From positions 1 to 9,117 of the forward strand of contig DASRJH010000318.1 of NCBI GenBank assembly GCA_035649575.1: DNA of 9,117 nt, given 5' to 3'. The position numbers and the translations under genes were made by a program. Positions 1 through 6,287 of the stretch are shown here, piece by piece. A model generated the notes under the pieces. The model was not told where the DNA came from, did not search any database, and saw nothing but the letters and a program-made list of their open reading frames with translations. The number at the start of each line of letters is the position of its first letter. The stretch's first letter is position 1. This DNA comes from DASVAL01 sp035649575 (lineage in GTDB: Bacteria > Planctomycetota > UBA1135 > UBA2386).

Positions 1-1
1 T

Positions 2-130
2 TTCGCGCGCTACTCGACGTTCTTGGTGCTCGATTGGGCACAGATGAAGCCGTTGGTCGACGGCCTCCCGCGAGTGGTCGAGCGATTCCGCGTGGAGATG
101 GAGCAGTTTCTCGCGGCCCACTTGCCATGA
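2..130 (+). CDS. C-terminal end of an unidentified protein (5' truncated by the window)
   Basis: An open frame enters from the left edge and gives 42 residues, ending in LAAHLP before TGA at 128-130. The stretch is amphipathic, with hydrophobic FLVLDW near the start and then an acidic/basic alternating tail (VVERFRVEMEQF) that looks like a C-terminal helix. I do not recognise the family from so short a piece. Its codons show the strong G/C third-position bias of the neighbouring genes, which supports real coding. It converges on the alpha/beta hydrolase gene with only four bases between the two stop codons, so there is no room for a conventional terminator between them. Confidence 0.6.
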   Translation, partial: FARYSTFLVLDWAQMKPLVDGLPRVVERFRVEMEQFLAAHLP

Positions 131-134
131 CGCG

Positions 135-764
135 CTACAGGCGCGCTGCGAGACGCGCGAACGCGGCCGCGCGCTCGATCGCAGTTTGCAGGTGACCGGC
201 CGTGGTGAACCCGCTGCTCTTTCGCGGTGCGAGCGAATGATCGCCGTCGGGCAACCACACGACCTCGATCCGCGGCGACAGTTCGTAAGTGGCCACCTCG
301 TCGCGCGTGCCGAACGGATCGCGTTCACCCTGCAGGATCAGCGTGCGCGTCTGCAGGTTCGCGAGGTGTGCGGTCCGCAGGCGTTGAGGCTGTTTCGGCG
401 GGTGGAACGGGTAGCCGAACACGACGACGCCTGCCGCCGCGAGCTCGTCCGCGATCATCGTCGCGACGCGGCCGCCCATCGACTTGCCTGCGAGCACGAC
501 CGCGGTGCGCGCATGGTCACGCACGACGTCGCGCATCGTCGCCTGCAGGACGGGCATCGGATCGGGGCCGCGCCGCGTGCCGCTGCGTGCTTCGTGCTGG
601 TAGGGGAACTCGAAGCGCACCACGAGCAGACCCGCGGCCGCGAGCCCGTCGGCCACGGCCGCGAGGAACGGGTGCTCCATCCCTGCCCCGGCGCCGTGCG
701 CGAGCACGACGGCAACCCTGGCGTCGGGCGGTCCGTTCACGATCACGGGAATCGGCGTGGTCAC
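135..764 (-). CDS. Alpha/beta hydrolase, Tex30/KANL3-like family
   Basis: The 209-residue protein has the compact alpha/beta-hydrolase layout. An oxyanion-loop motif HGAGAGMEHPF lies at about residues 23-33. The nucleophile elbow GKSMGG places the catalytic Ser at 95. GERDPFG gives the acid Asp149, and GDHSL gives His176. The HGAGAG...HPF and GKSMGGR pair is typical of the Tex30/KANL3-like (dienelactone-hydrolase-type) group, whose bacterial members have poorly defined substrates. No signal peptide is visible, so it is probably cytoplasmic. The start codon is GTG at 764-762, giving V/MTTPIPVIV, without a convincing Shine-Dalgarno. It lies six bases downstream of the thioesterase stop, so the two are almost certainly co-transcribed. 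The general hydrolase call is secure. The substrate is unknown; an ester or thioester is plausible given the partner. Confidence 0.9.
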   Translation of the reverse strand: MTTPIPVIVNGPPDARVAVVLAHGAGAGMEHPFLAAVADGLAAAGLLVVRFEFPYQHEARSGTRRGPDPMPVLQATMRDVVRDHARTAVVLAGKSMGGRVATMIADELAAAGVVVFGYPFHPPKQPQRLRTAHLANLQTRTLILQGERDPFGTRDEVATYELSPRIEVVWLPDGDHSLAPRKSSGFTTAGHLQTAIERAAAFARLAARL

Positions 765-770
765 GGCCGC

Positions 771-1163
771 TCACCGCGCACGCTGCAGGAACGTGAACGT
801 GCCCTTCGCGACGAGGCGATCGCCTTGATGGATCACGCTCTCGCAGACCGCGATCGTGCCACCGTGGCGCAGCTTCGTCGCGACGGCCACGAGTGACGCA
901 CCCGGCGCGGTCGCCGCGCCCAGGAAGTTCATCTTGCACTCGACGCCGGTCATCGCGCGGTGCGGGCCCAGGTCGGGCCACAGGAGCCACACCGCGGCCG
1001 TGTCGGCCAGCGCCGTGAGCACGCCGCCCTGCACGACGCCTTCCTCCTGCAGGAACTCGGCGCGCACCGGCAACTCGAGCTCCACGCGGTCGGGGCTGCG
1101 GTGGCGCAGCACGAAGCCGAACCAGCGGTTGCACGGCGTCGACTCGAAGGTGCGCTCGGCCAC
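771..1163 (-). CDS. PaaI/YdiI-like hotdog-fold acyl-CoA thioesterase
   Basis: Starting at GTG 1163, the product is 130 residues, the usual size for a single hotdog domain. The signature helix EGVVQGGVLTALADTAA lies at residues 41-57, with the conserved GG (46-47) and Asp54. It is followed by the beta strands of the fold (MTGVECKMNFLGAA, 71-84; then LVAVATKLRHGGTIAVCES, 91-109). Family members hydrolyse acyl- or aryl-CoA thioesters in the cytoplasm. Position 45 is Gln where most PaaI proteins have His in the HGG motif, so substrate choice may differ. The open frame extends upstream to 1559, but that part is antisense to the desaturase gene and has no family resemblance. GTG 1163 is preferred because it begins MAERTFESTPCNRWFGF, which fits the domain start. 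It heads a two-gene minus-strand unit with the alpha/beta hydrolase. Confidence 0.88.
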   Translation of the reverse strand: MAERTFESTPCNRWFGFVLRHRSPDRVELELPVRAEFLQEEGVVQGGVLTALADTAAVWLLWPDLGPHRAMTGVECKMNFLGAATAPGASLVAVATKLRHGGTIAVCESVIHQGDRLVAKGTFTFLQRAR

Positions 1164-1170
1164 GCCGCGG

Positions 1171-1180
1171 ACGCTAACAT
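1171..1180. promoter_or_regulatory. Candidate overlapping divergent -10 elements
   Basis: The 47-bp gap between the thioesterase and desaturase genes holds one AT-containing island, ACGCTAACAT. On the minus strand it reads TAGCGT, ending seven bases before the thioesterase GTG. That is the TANNNT position expected for a leaderless transcript. On the plus strand it reads TAACAT, 30 bases before the desaturase ATG. No good -35 hexamer is visible for either. This is a motif-level inference only. Confidence 0.3.
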
Positions 1181-1210
1181 CGCGCGGATCCCGCCGTCCA
1201 GTGCGTGCGC

Positions 1211-2323
1211 ATGCCGTTCCCCACCCTGCTGCACGATCCGCGGAACCGCGTGCCCGTGGCTCTCTCGCTGTTGCCACTGGGTCTCGTGTTGGCATGGCCG
1301 TGTTGGACCAGCGTTGCGCTCGGAACGTGGTGGCTCGGCAACACCGTTTCGCATCAGGCCGTGCACCGGCGGTTCTGGAAGCATGCAGTGGCGCAACGCG
1401 CGTGGTCGCTCTGGTTGTCGCTGTGCCTCGGCGTGCCGCAGCGTTTGTGGCGGCAACTCCACCTGGCCCACCATGCCGGCCGTCGATGGCGCTTCCGATA
1501 CGACGCGCAACTGGGACTCGAGCTCGGCGTGCTCGCTCTCGGTTGGGGCATCCTCGCAATCGTGGTCCCCGAAGCGCTCGTCACTTGCTACTTGCCGGGG
1601 CTCGCCGCGGGCCTTCTGTTGTGCGCGTTGCACGGCCGTGGCGAGCATCTCGGTGGCACGACGAGTCTGCACACGCGGTGGTGGAACGTGCTGTTCTTGA
1701 ACGACGGCTACCACGTCGAGCACCACCGTGCACCGGGCCTGCACTACCGCGACCTGCCGCGGCAACGCCTGGCTGGCGCGCGCACGAGTCGGCTGCCGCC
1801 ACCGCTGCGCGGTTGGCCAGCAGTGCCGTCGCTGCTCGGCGCCGCCGAACGGCTCGTGCTGCGTAACGCCTGGCTGCAAAGCACCGTCCTCGCGGCGCAT
1901 CGGCGGGCGATCGGCGCAGTGCTCGCCACCGTGCCCGAGCCGGCGCGCGTCATCGTCGTCGGCGGTGGGCTGTTCCCGCGGTCGGCGATCCTGTTGCGCG
2001 AGCGGTGGCCGCGCGCGCAGATCGTCGTGCTCGACACCGAACGTGCGCACCTCGAGCTCGCGCGTCCGTATCTGCCGCAGGACGTCGTGCTGCAGCACGG
2101 CACGTTCCATCCGGGCCAGAGGCTCGAAGCGGACCTCGTCGTGCTGCCGTTGGCGCTGCGCGGCGACAGGAGGCTTTGCGAGAGCGTACCGCCGTGTCCG
2201 CTCGTGCTCGTGCACGACTGGCTCTGGCAGCGGCCCGGCCGAGGGGCCGTGGTCGCGTGGTGGCTGTGCAAACGGCTCTACCTCGTGAGCACGTGCGACG
2301 TGCCCGCAGTGCAACCGGCATGA
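1211..2323 (+). CDS. Membrane fatty-acid desaturase/hydroxylase domain fused to a Rossmann (class I methyltransferase-like) domain
   Basis: A 370-residue two-domain protein. Residues 1-190 resemble the membrane desaturase superfamily. They contain hydrophobic segments around 15-45, 65-78 and 103-140, and the eight-histidine di-iron set: HQAVH (His48, 52), HLAHH (His84, 87, 88) and HVEHH (His168, 171, 172). Residues about 205-370 look like a Rossmann domain. VIVVGGGLFPR at 247-257 matches SAM-binding motif I, Asp275 ends the second strand (IVVLD), and ADLVVLPLAL follows at 307-316. The motif I glycines are not a canonical GxGxG, so SAM binding is unproven. ATG 1211 is chosen over the GTG two codons upstream. 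Its TGA overlaps the decarboxylase ATG by four bases, which implies translational coupling and a shared lipid pathway. The expected role is O2-dependent modification of a lipid chain. The electron donor is unknown. Confidence 0.8.
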   Translation: MPFPTLLHDPRNRVPVALSLLPLGLVLAWPCWTSVALGTWWLGNTVSHQAVHRRFWKHAVAQRAWSLWLSLCLGVPQRLWRQLHLAHHAGRRWRFRYDAQLGLELGVLALGWGILAIVVPEALVTCYLPGLAAGLLLCALHGRGEHLGGTTSLHTRWWNVLFLNDGYHVEHHRAPGLHYRDLPRQRLAGARTSRLPPPLRGWPAVPSLLGAAERLVLRNAWLQSTVLAAHRRAIGAVLATVPEPARVIVVGGGLFPRSAILLRERWPRAQIVVLDTERAHLELARPYLPQDVVLQHGTFHPGQRLEADLVVLPLALRGDRRLCESVPPCPLVLVHDWLWQRPGRGAVVAWWLCKRLYLVSTCDVPAVQPA

Positions 2324-3282
2324 GCCGCGGCTGGCCAGCGGGGGTGCGCAGCGTGCAGATCGGTGGGGGGCCGCTGGCCGTGCTCTTGCTGTTCGTGGGC
2401 CGCGTGCGGCGCGCGCTGCTGCGCCGCTTCCGTCCGCGCTACGCGGCGCGTCTTCGCAGTGAACGCACGGGATCGTGTCCCGACTGCACGCACGACGTGC
2501 TCGACGGACGGGATCTCATGTGGGTGCAGAACGTGTGCGGCTACGAGCTGCCGCCGGGACTGCGCGTCGATGCGTTCCGCGACCGCTTCGGGCTCGTGCG
2601 TCTCGGTCGTCCCGAGCTGCTCGCGTGCGCGGCGCTCGGCGGTGCACTCGCGGCGGTCGCGGCAATGATCGCGCCGTGGCTCGTGCCGGTGCCGCTGCTG
2701 CTGCCCGCGTTCGCCGTGTGGTTCTTTCGCGATCCGGAGCGTGTTCCCCCCGCGGCGCCGGATCTCGTGCTCGCGCCGGCGGACGGAGTGCTCGACGTGT
2801 TGCAGCACGAAGCGCAGTGCCAGTTCTTCGCGGGACCTGCGATCCGGCTCGGCATCTACCTGTCGCTGTTGGACGTGCACGTGAACCGCGCGCCCGTCTC
2901 GGGACACGCGCATCACTTCGAATACCGGCGCGGAGCGCGCGTCGCGACGAGACACCGCGGCCGAACGGACGCCAACGAACAGCTCGTGACGTGGTTCCGT
3001 TCGGCCGCCGGCCTGCCGGTCGTCGTGCGACAGATCGCGGGGCCCGCCGCGCGGCGCATCTGCCACGTGCTCGGCGCGGGACAGGCCGTCGTCGCGGGGC
3101 AGCGCTTCGGTCTGATCAAGTTCGGCTCGCGCACCGAGCTGTGGTTGCCGGACGCGCCCGGCTTGCAACTGTCGGTGCGGCTCGGCCAGCGCATGCGCGG
3201 CGGCAATACCGTGATCGCGAACCTGTCTACGCTGGACCCTTCGGGTCGAGCTGCCCTCCGGGCAGTGCCGTGCGGGCGATGA
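2320..3282 (+). CDS. psd: Phosphatidylserine decarboxylase (pyruvoyl enzyme, GS-cleavage class) with N-terminal extension
   Basis: The product converts phosphatidylserine to phosphatidylethanolamine at the membrane. Residues 133-300 of 320 carry the family signatures: WFFRDPERVPP (134-144), APADG with Asp155, the strongly conserved LSLLDVHVNRAPVSG (181-195) with His187, ARRI (244-247), and GQRFGLIKFGSR (260-271). In this class the chain self-cleaves at Gly269-Ser270 and Ser270 becomes the pyruvoyl group. A hydrophobic stretch at 100-136 probably inserts in the membrane. The catalytic part matches the short bacterial class of about 210-230 residues. The first 100 residues are extra and include CPDC (53-56) and WVQNVCGYEL (68-77). 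The open frame extends upstream to 2005, but ATG 2320 overlaps the stop of the desaturase fusion (ATGA) and is the natural start. The last 18 codons overlap the ferredoxin gene on the other strand. Confidence 0.93.
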   Translation: MSRGWPAGVRSVQIGGGPLAVLLLFVGRVRRALLRRFRPRYAARLRSERTGSCPDCTHDVLDGRDLMWVQNVCGYELPPGLRVDAFRDRFGLVRLGRPELLACAALGGALAAVAAMIAPWLVPVPLLLPAFAVWFFRDPERVPPAAPDLVLAPADGVLDVLQHEAQCQFFAGPAIRLGIYLSLLDVHVNRAPVSGHAHHFEYRRGARVATRHRGRTDANEQLVTWFRSAAGLPVVVRQIAGPAARRICHVLGAGQAVVAGQRFGLIKFGSRTELWLPDAPGLQLSVRLGQRMRGGNTVIANLSTLDPSGRAALRAVPCGR

Positions 3283-3631
3283 GGTGTTCCGTCACGACCT
3301 CGCCGCGGATCAGGTGGCGCTGCACGATCTGCTCGAGCACGGGCGGATCACAGTCGCGATACCAGGCGCCCTCGGGGTAGACCACGGCGATCGGGCCCCC
3401 GGTGCAGATGCGCAGGCAGTTGGCCTTCGTGCGCAGCACGCCACCGTGTTCCGAGAGACCGAGCTCCTTGAGCCGGCTCTTCAAGAACTCCCACGCGGCG
3501 AGGCCGCGTTCCTTGTCGCAGCACTTCGGCTTGGTCTGGTCGCAGCACAGGAAGATGTGCCGCCGCGCCTCGGGCAGGCCGATCTTCACGACCGTGCTCT
3601 GTTGCTGAGTGCGTTCCTCGTCGGTGGCCAT
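3227..3631 (-). CDS. Thioredoxin-like [2Fe-2S] ferredoxin
   Basis: A 134-residue soluble protein with the cysteine pattern of the thioredoxin-like [2Fe-2S] ferredoxins (Shethna/FdIV-type fold). After the first strand HIFLCC (25-30) come Cys37 and Cys38 in KPKCC, then NCLRIC with Cys72 and Cys76, followed by GGPIAVVYPEGAWY (78-91), the usual end of the fold. One cysteine from each of the 29/30 and 37/38 pairs would join 72 and 76 as cluster ligands. These proteins carry single electrons, and the partner here is unknown. The ATG at 3631 gives a 24-residue polar lead-in. The tail after about residue 113 (EHLIARTALPGG...) exceeds the fold and is the part encoded over the 3' end of the decarboxylase gene. 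It could supply a desaturase with electrons, but that rests only on proximity. Confidence 0.88.
   Translation of the reverse strand: MATDEERTQQQSTVVKIGLPEARRHIFLCCDQTKPKCCDKERGLAAWEFLKSRLKELGLSEHGGVLRTKANCLRICTGGPIAVVYPEGAWYRDCDPPVLEQIVQRHLIRGEVVTEHLIARTALPGGQLDPKGPA
3235..3265. terminator. Two adjacent 3-nt-loop hairpins in the convergent gene overlap
   Basis: GACCC-TTC-GGGTC (3235-3247) is followed three bases later by CTGCCC-TCC-GGGCAG (3251-3265). Both are perfect stems, of 5 and 6 bp, and both lie inside the region coding for the ends of the decarboxylase and the ferredoxin. Being symmetric they could slow polymerase from either side. Neither is followed by a T-run on either strand, so termination is only a possibility. 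Confidence 0.35.
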
Positions 3632-3710
3632 GCGTACAGGATGGCGCCTGCTGCCCCGCCGTGCCAGAGACGCGCGCTAACAGTTCGCCGGGCCCGACGT
3701 CATGCCGGCC

Positions 3711-3716
3711 AGGTGA
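3711..3716 (+). promoter_or_regulatory. Shine-Dalgarno AGGTGA for the secreted-protein gene
   Basis: AGGTGA lies four bases before the ATG at 3721, just before a clear signal peptide. It favours that start over the upstream in-frame codons (open from 3661), which would put a polar segment in front of the signal sequence. It is one of the few recognisable ribosome-binding sites in this window. Confidence 0.55.
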
Positions 3717-3720
3717 ACTC

Positions 3721-4506
3721 ATGAACAATGCCCTGTCCTTTGGTGTCGTGGCCACGTTGCTGGCCGTCGCCGCACCGGTGCCTGCCCCGCTGCCGAGTGA
3801 ACCGATCGGCGTGTTCGCGATCCTCGACAAGGTCGTGATGAAACCGAACGCCGAGCAGCCGAACGAAGTGGAACTGCACGGCGCGTTCGCCGTGGCCGAA
3901 GGCAGCCGCGGCGACTACTACCGCGCGCCGCGTCGCGGCGTGCTGCGCTTCGCCGCGGGCAAGAAGCCCGAGGAGGCGGTGGCCCAGTGGCGCGAGCTGG
4001 GGAAGCACGCGGGCAGTGGTGTCTGCGTCGCGTTGTCGACGCGTTGGGAGCAGCACGTGCCGCAGAACCCGCTGCGCGTCGCGGCGGCCGGCGAGCCGGC
4101 CGGTCCGCCCGTGCCCTACGGTCCCGGCATGGGCGTGATGGTCGTGCAGAACGTGCACTACGGCGCCGTGCGCGAGCTCGAGCTGCTGCCGCGCTGCCTC
4201 GAGACGGCTCTGGCTGCCCCCGGCCGGACGGAATGGCCATACCAGAAGGTCGAGTTCGCGTGCGAGAACTGCGTCGCCAAGGACAAGGACCTGTTCTACG
4301 TGTTCGAAGTCGAGACGAGCGATGGGGAGCGGTTCGCGAGTGGGCTCGTGCCCGCCGGCGAAAGCAAGACCTCGTGGACCACGGGGCTCGCGCTGCAGGC
4401 CGGCGAGAAGGTCGCGTGGTCGGTGCACGTCGTCGGCAAGGGCGTCGAGCGCGCGCCGTTCGACTCGAGGTCGTGCTTCGTGCCAGTCGCCGCGGATGGA
4501 CGCTGA
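3721..4506 (+). CDS. Secreted protein of unknown function, signal peptide plus beta-rich domains
   Basis: From ATG 3721 the 261-residue product begins with a signal-peptide-like stretch, MNNALSFGVVATLLAVAAPV, probably cleaved near residues 18-24. The first half (about 30-140) has ILDKVV, NEVELHGAFAVAEG, YYRAPRRGVLRF and the Trp-Arg-Glu-Leu segment at 90-93. I associate these with an uncharacterised family in planctomycetes and acidobacteria that lacks an assigned role. The second half (about 150-255) is strand-rich, with a CENC pair (181, 184) plus Cys159 and Cys252, which could form disulfides outside the cytoplasm. No enzyme motif is visible. The sulfatase-fold gene starts one base after its stop, so the two are probably one transcription unit acting in the envelope. 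It is divergent from the ferredoxin gene across an 89-bp gap. Function not assigned. Confidence 0.85.
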   Translation: MNNALSFGVVATLLAVAAPVPAPLPSEPIGVFAILDKVVMKPNAEQPNEVELHGAFAVAEGSRGDYYRAPRRGVLRFAAGKKPEEAVAQWRELGKHAGSGVCVALSTRWEQHVPQNPLRVAAAGEPAGPPVPYGPGMGVMVVQNVHYGAVRELELLPRCLETALAAPGRTEWPYQKVEFACENCVAKDKDLFYVFEVETSDGERFASGLVPAGESKTSWTTGLALQAGEKVAWSVHVVGKGVERAPFDSRSCFVPVAADGR

Positions 4507-4507
4507 G

Positions 4508-6238
4508 ATGGGACGGCCCGCGGCGGGGCTCGCGGCGGCGGCGGCAATGGGCGTTGCCGCGGCGGTCGCGGCCAAGGGCCTCGCTGTGGCCGCGGTGCCG
4601 GCAACGGCGTGGTCCGAGTATCTGTGGTGTTGGTGGGACGACGTCGCGGTCGGCCTCGGCTTTGCGCTCGTCGTGACGCTTGCGCCGCCGTGGCTGAACC
4701 GCCTGTTGTGTGCGAGCTTCGTCGCATACGCGGCGATCAACGCGCTGTTCGTGCGGGCGCTCGGTTCGCCGATCGTCGCGTCGATGGTGCGCGGATTCGA
4801 TCCCGCGATGGGGGACTCGGCGGCGCTCTACCTTTCGGCGACGAACGGCTGCGCCGTGCTGCTCGTCGTCGCGAGCGCGTTCGCCGGCGCGCGTCTGTGC
4901 CGCAACGTGTTGGTCTCGCGGCGACAGCTCGCGTGCGGGTTGCTCCTCGTTGCGGGTCCATGCTTTCTGCTGCCGGCGCCGAGCCACCCGGCGCATCGCA
5001 ACGCGTGGGTCGCGCTGGCGCGCAGCCTGCTGCCGCGAGTGCCCGGCAAGCCCCAATCGACGAAGCTGCCGGCGGAGCTGCCGGCGACCGGGACGATGCT
5101 CGCGGCCGCGAGCGAGGCGGCGCCGCTGCGTGAGCTCGCCGGCGCAGCGCGTGGCCGCAGCGTGGTGATGGTCGTGCTCGAGTCGGCCGCGGCGCGATTC
5201 GTCGACGCCGCGGACCGGCCGATGCCGTTCCTCGCGGAGCTCGCCGAGGCTGGCCTTGCCTTCCACAACGCCTACGCGGTCTTTCCCGAGAGCATCGAAG
5301 GACAGGTGCCGATCTTCTGCGCGCTGCCGCCGATGCCCGACGCCGAGCCCGCCGACTACGCGCGGCATGCCGCGTTTTCGCTGCCGCGACGCCTTGCGAC
5401 GCTCGGCTACGAGAGCGGCCTGTTCCACGCCGGGCACTTCCGGTTCCTCGGCATGCAGCAGGTGATCGGGCCGATGGGGTTTCACATGCTGGCCGACTCG
5501 ACGACCATTGCCGGCGAACGCGCGTCGAGCTTCGGCATCGACGAGGAGGCGACCGTCGACGCGTTGTTGCGGTGGGTCGCAGCGTTGCCGGCTCGCCAGC
5601 GGTTCCTCGCGTGCTACCTGCCGATCGCGGGCCACCATCCCTACAGCAGTCCGCCCGGTGGACCGTTCCCGACCGATACGCAGCTCGGCTGCTACAAGAA
5701 CGCGTTGCACTACGCCGACCGGTCGCTGCGGCGGTTGTGGCTCGGACTCACGAAGCTGCGGCCGGCCGAGGACCTGCTGCTCTGCGTCGTCGGCGACCAC
5801 GGCCAGGCCTTCGGCGAGCACGCGGGCAACTTCGGCCACAGCTTCGAGCTCTACGAAGAGAACCTGCGCGTGCCGCTCGTGTTCCACGCGCCGGGCAGCG
5901 CGCTCGCGGGAAAGGCGAGCGATGCCGTCTGTTCCCATCTCGACGTCGTGCCGACGCTGCTCGACTTGCTGGGGGTCCCACAACCGACCTCGTTGCTGGC
6001 GCGGCCGCTCGCAGGCGGCTCGATGCATGCCTTCACGGACTGGGGCGAACTGCTCGTCGCGGTGCGCGAGGGCCGATGGAAGTTGATCCACGAGGTGCAG
6101 ACCGGGCGTGATCGCCTGTTCGATCTCGAAGCGGACCCTGGCGAACGGCAGTGCGTGCTCTCGCAGCCGGACCTCACGGAGCGCCTGCGGGCCGAGGCCC
6201 TCGGGTTCCTCGCGCACACGAGATCTGACGCGCGTTGA
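4508..6238 (+). CDS. Membrane sulfatase-fold phosphotransferase, LTA synthase/EptA-like
   Basis: A 576-residue protein. Five likely membrane helices (about 5-31, 44-62, 66-85, 105-130, 139-158) precede an extracytoplasmic alkaline-phosphatase-superfamily domain. Metal and active-site positions are recognisable: Glu225 in VVLES, a candidate nucleophile Ser262 in VFPESIEGQ, GHHPY with His376/377, and GDHGQAFGEH with Asp430, His431 and His438. Late motifs ENLRVPLVFHAPG, DVVPTLLDLLG and DGRWK-like EGRWKLIHE match the superfamily. The layout parallels LtaS and the phosphoethanolamine transferases, which move phospholipid head groups onto envelope glycans or lipids. The nucleophile is Ser rather than the Thr of those enzymes or the formylglycine Cys of sulfatases. 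The substrate is therefore open, including hydrolysis. ATG 4508 follows GGA at 4498-4500 and starts one base after the upstream stop. ATG 4496, with an 11-bp overlap, is the alternative. Confidence 0.85.
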   Translation: MGRPAAGLAAAAAMGVAAAVAAKGLAVAAVPATAWSEYLWCWWDDVAVGLGFALVVTLAPPWLNRLLCASFVAYAAINALFVRALGSPIVASMVRGFDPAMGDSAALYLSATNGCAVLLVVASAFAGARLCRNVLVSRRQLACGLLLVAGPCFLLPAPSHPAHRNAWVALARSLLPRVPGKPQSTKLPAELPATGTMLAAASEAAPLRELAGAARGRSVVMVVLESAAARFVDAADRPMPFLAELAEAGLAFHNAYAVFPESIEGQVPIFCALPPMPDAEPADYARHAAFSLPRRLATLGYESGLFHAGHFRFLGMQQVIGPMGFHMLADSTTIAGERASSFGIDEEATVDALLRWVAALPARQRFLACYLPIAGHHPYSSPPGGPFPTDTQLGCYKNALHYADRSLRRLWLGLTKLRPAEDLLLCVVGDHGQAFGEHAGNFGHSFELYEENLRVPLVFHAPGSALAGKASDAVCSHLDVVPTLLDLLGVPQPTSLLARPLAGGSMHAFTDWGELLVAVREGRWKLIHEVQTGRDRLFDLEADPGERQCVLSQPDLTERLRAEALGFLAHTRSDAR

Positions 6239-6245
6239 CCGTGAA

Positions 6246-6265
6246 CCGCAGGCGGCACCTTGCGG
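6246..6265 (+). terminator. Small bulged hairpin after the sulfatase-fold gene
   Basis: CCGCAGG pairs with CCTTGCGG around the loop CGGCA, with one bulged T, beginning seven bases after the TGA at 6236-6238. It sits in the 60-bp gap before the DapA-like gene. There is no T-run behind it, so it may be a weak terminator or processing stem, or chance in GC-rich DNA. Confidence 0.25.
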
Positions 6266-6287
6266 CCCGGCAGCTCGAGTAGTTGGC

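Noticed and set aside
1164..1559. Upstream extension of the thioesterase frame
   Set aside because: It is antisense to the desaturase gene and lacks hotdog similarity. A single domain fits from GTG 1163.
2231..2249. Hairpin CGGCCC...GGGCCG
   Set aside because: It has a short 6-bp stem within coding sequence, of a kind common by chance at this GC content, and no T-run.
950..2314. A 454-residue open frame on the minus strand opposite the desaturase fusion
   Set aside because: It has a low-complexity basic composition and no motif. The plus strand has full histidine boxes in the same place.
2005..2319. In-frame upstream extension of the decarboxylase
   Set aside because: The translation is Arg/Ala-rich noise inside the upstream gene. 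ATG 2320 overlaps the upstream stop as in coupled genes.
3227..3631. Ferredoxin as the dedicated electron donor of the desaturase domain
   Set aside because: The gene is convergent with, and not part of, the desaturase unit. Proximity alone does not support the link, so it is not called.
3719..6217. An 832-residue open frame on the minus strand
   Set aside because: It is antisense to two well-supported genes, is extremely rich in Arg/His/Gln, and shows no domain. Long antisense frames are expected in DNA this GC-rich.
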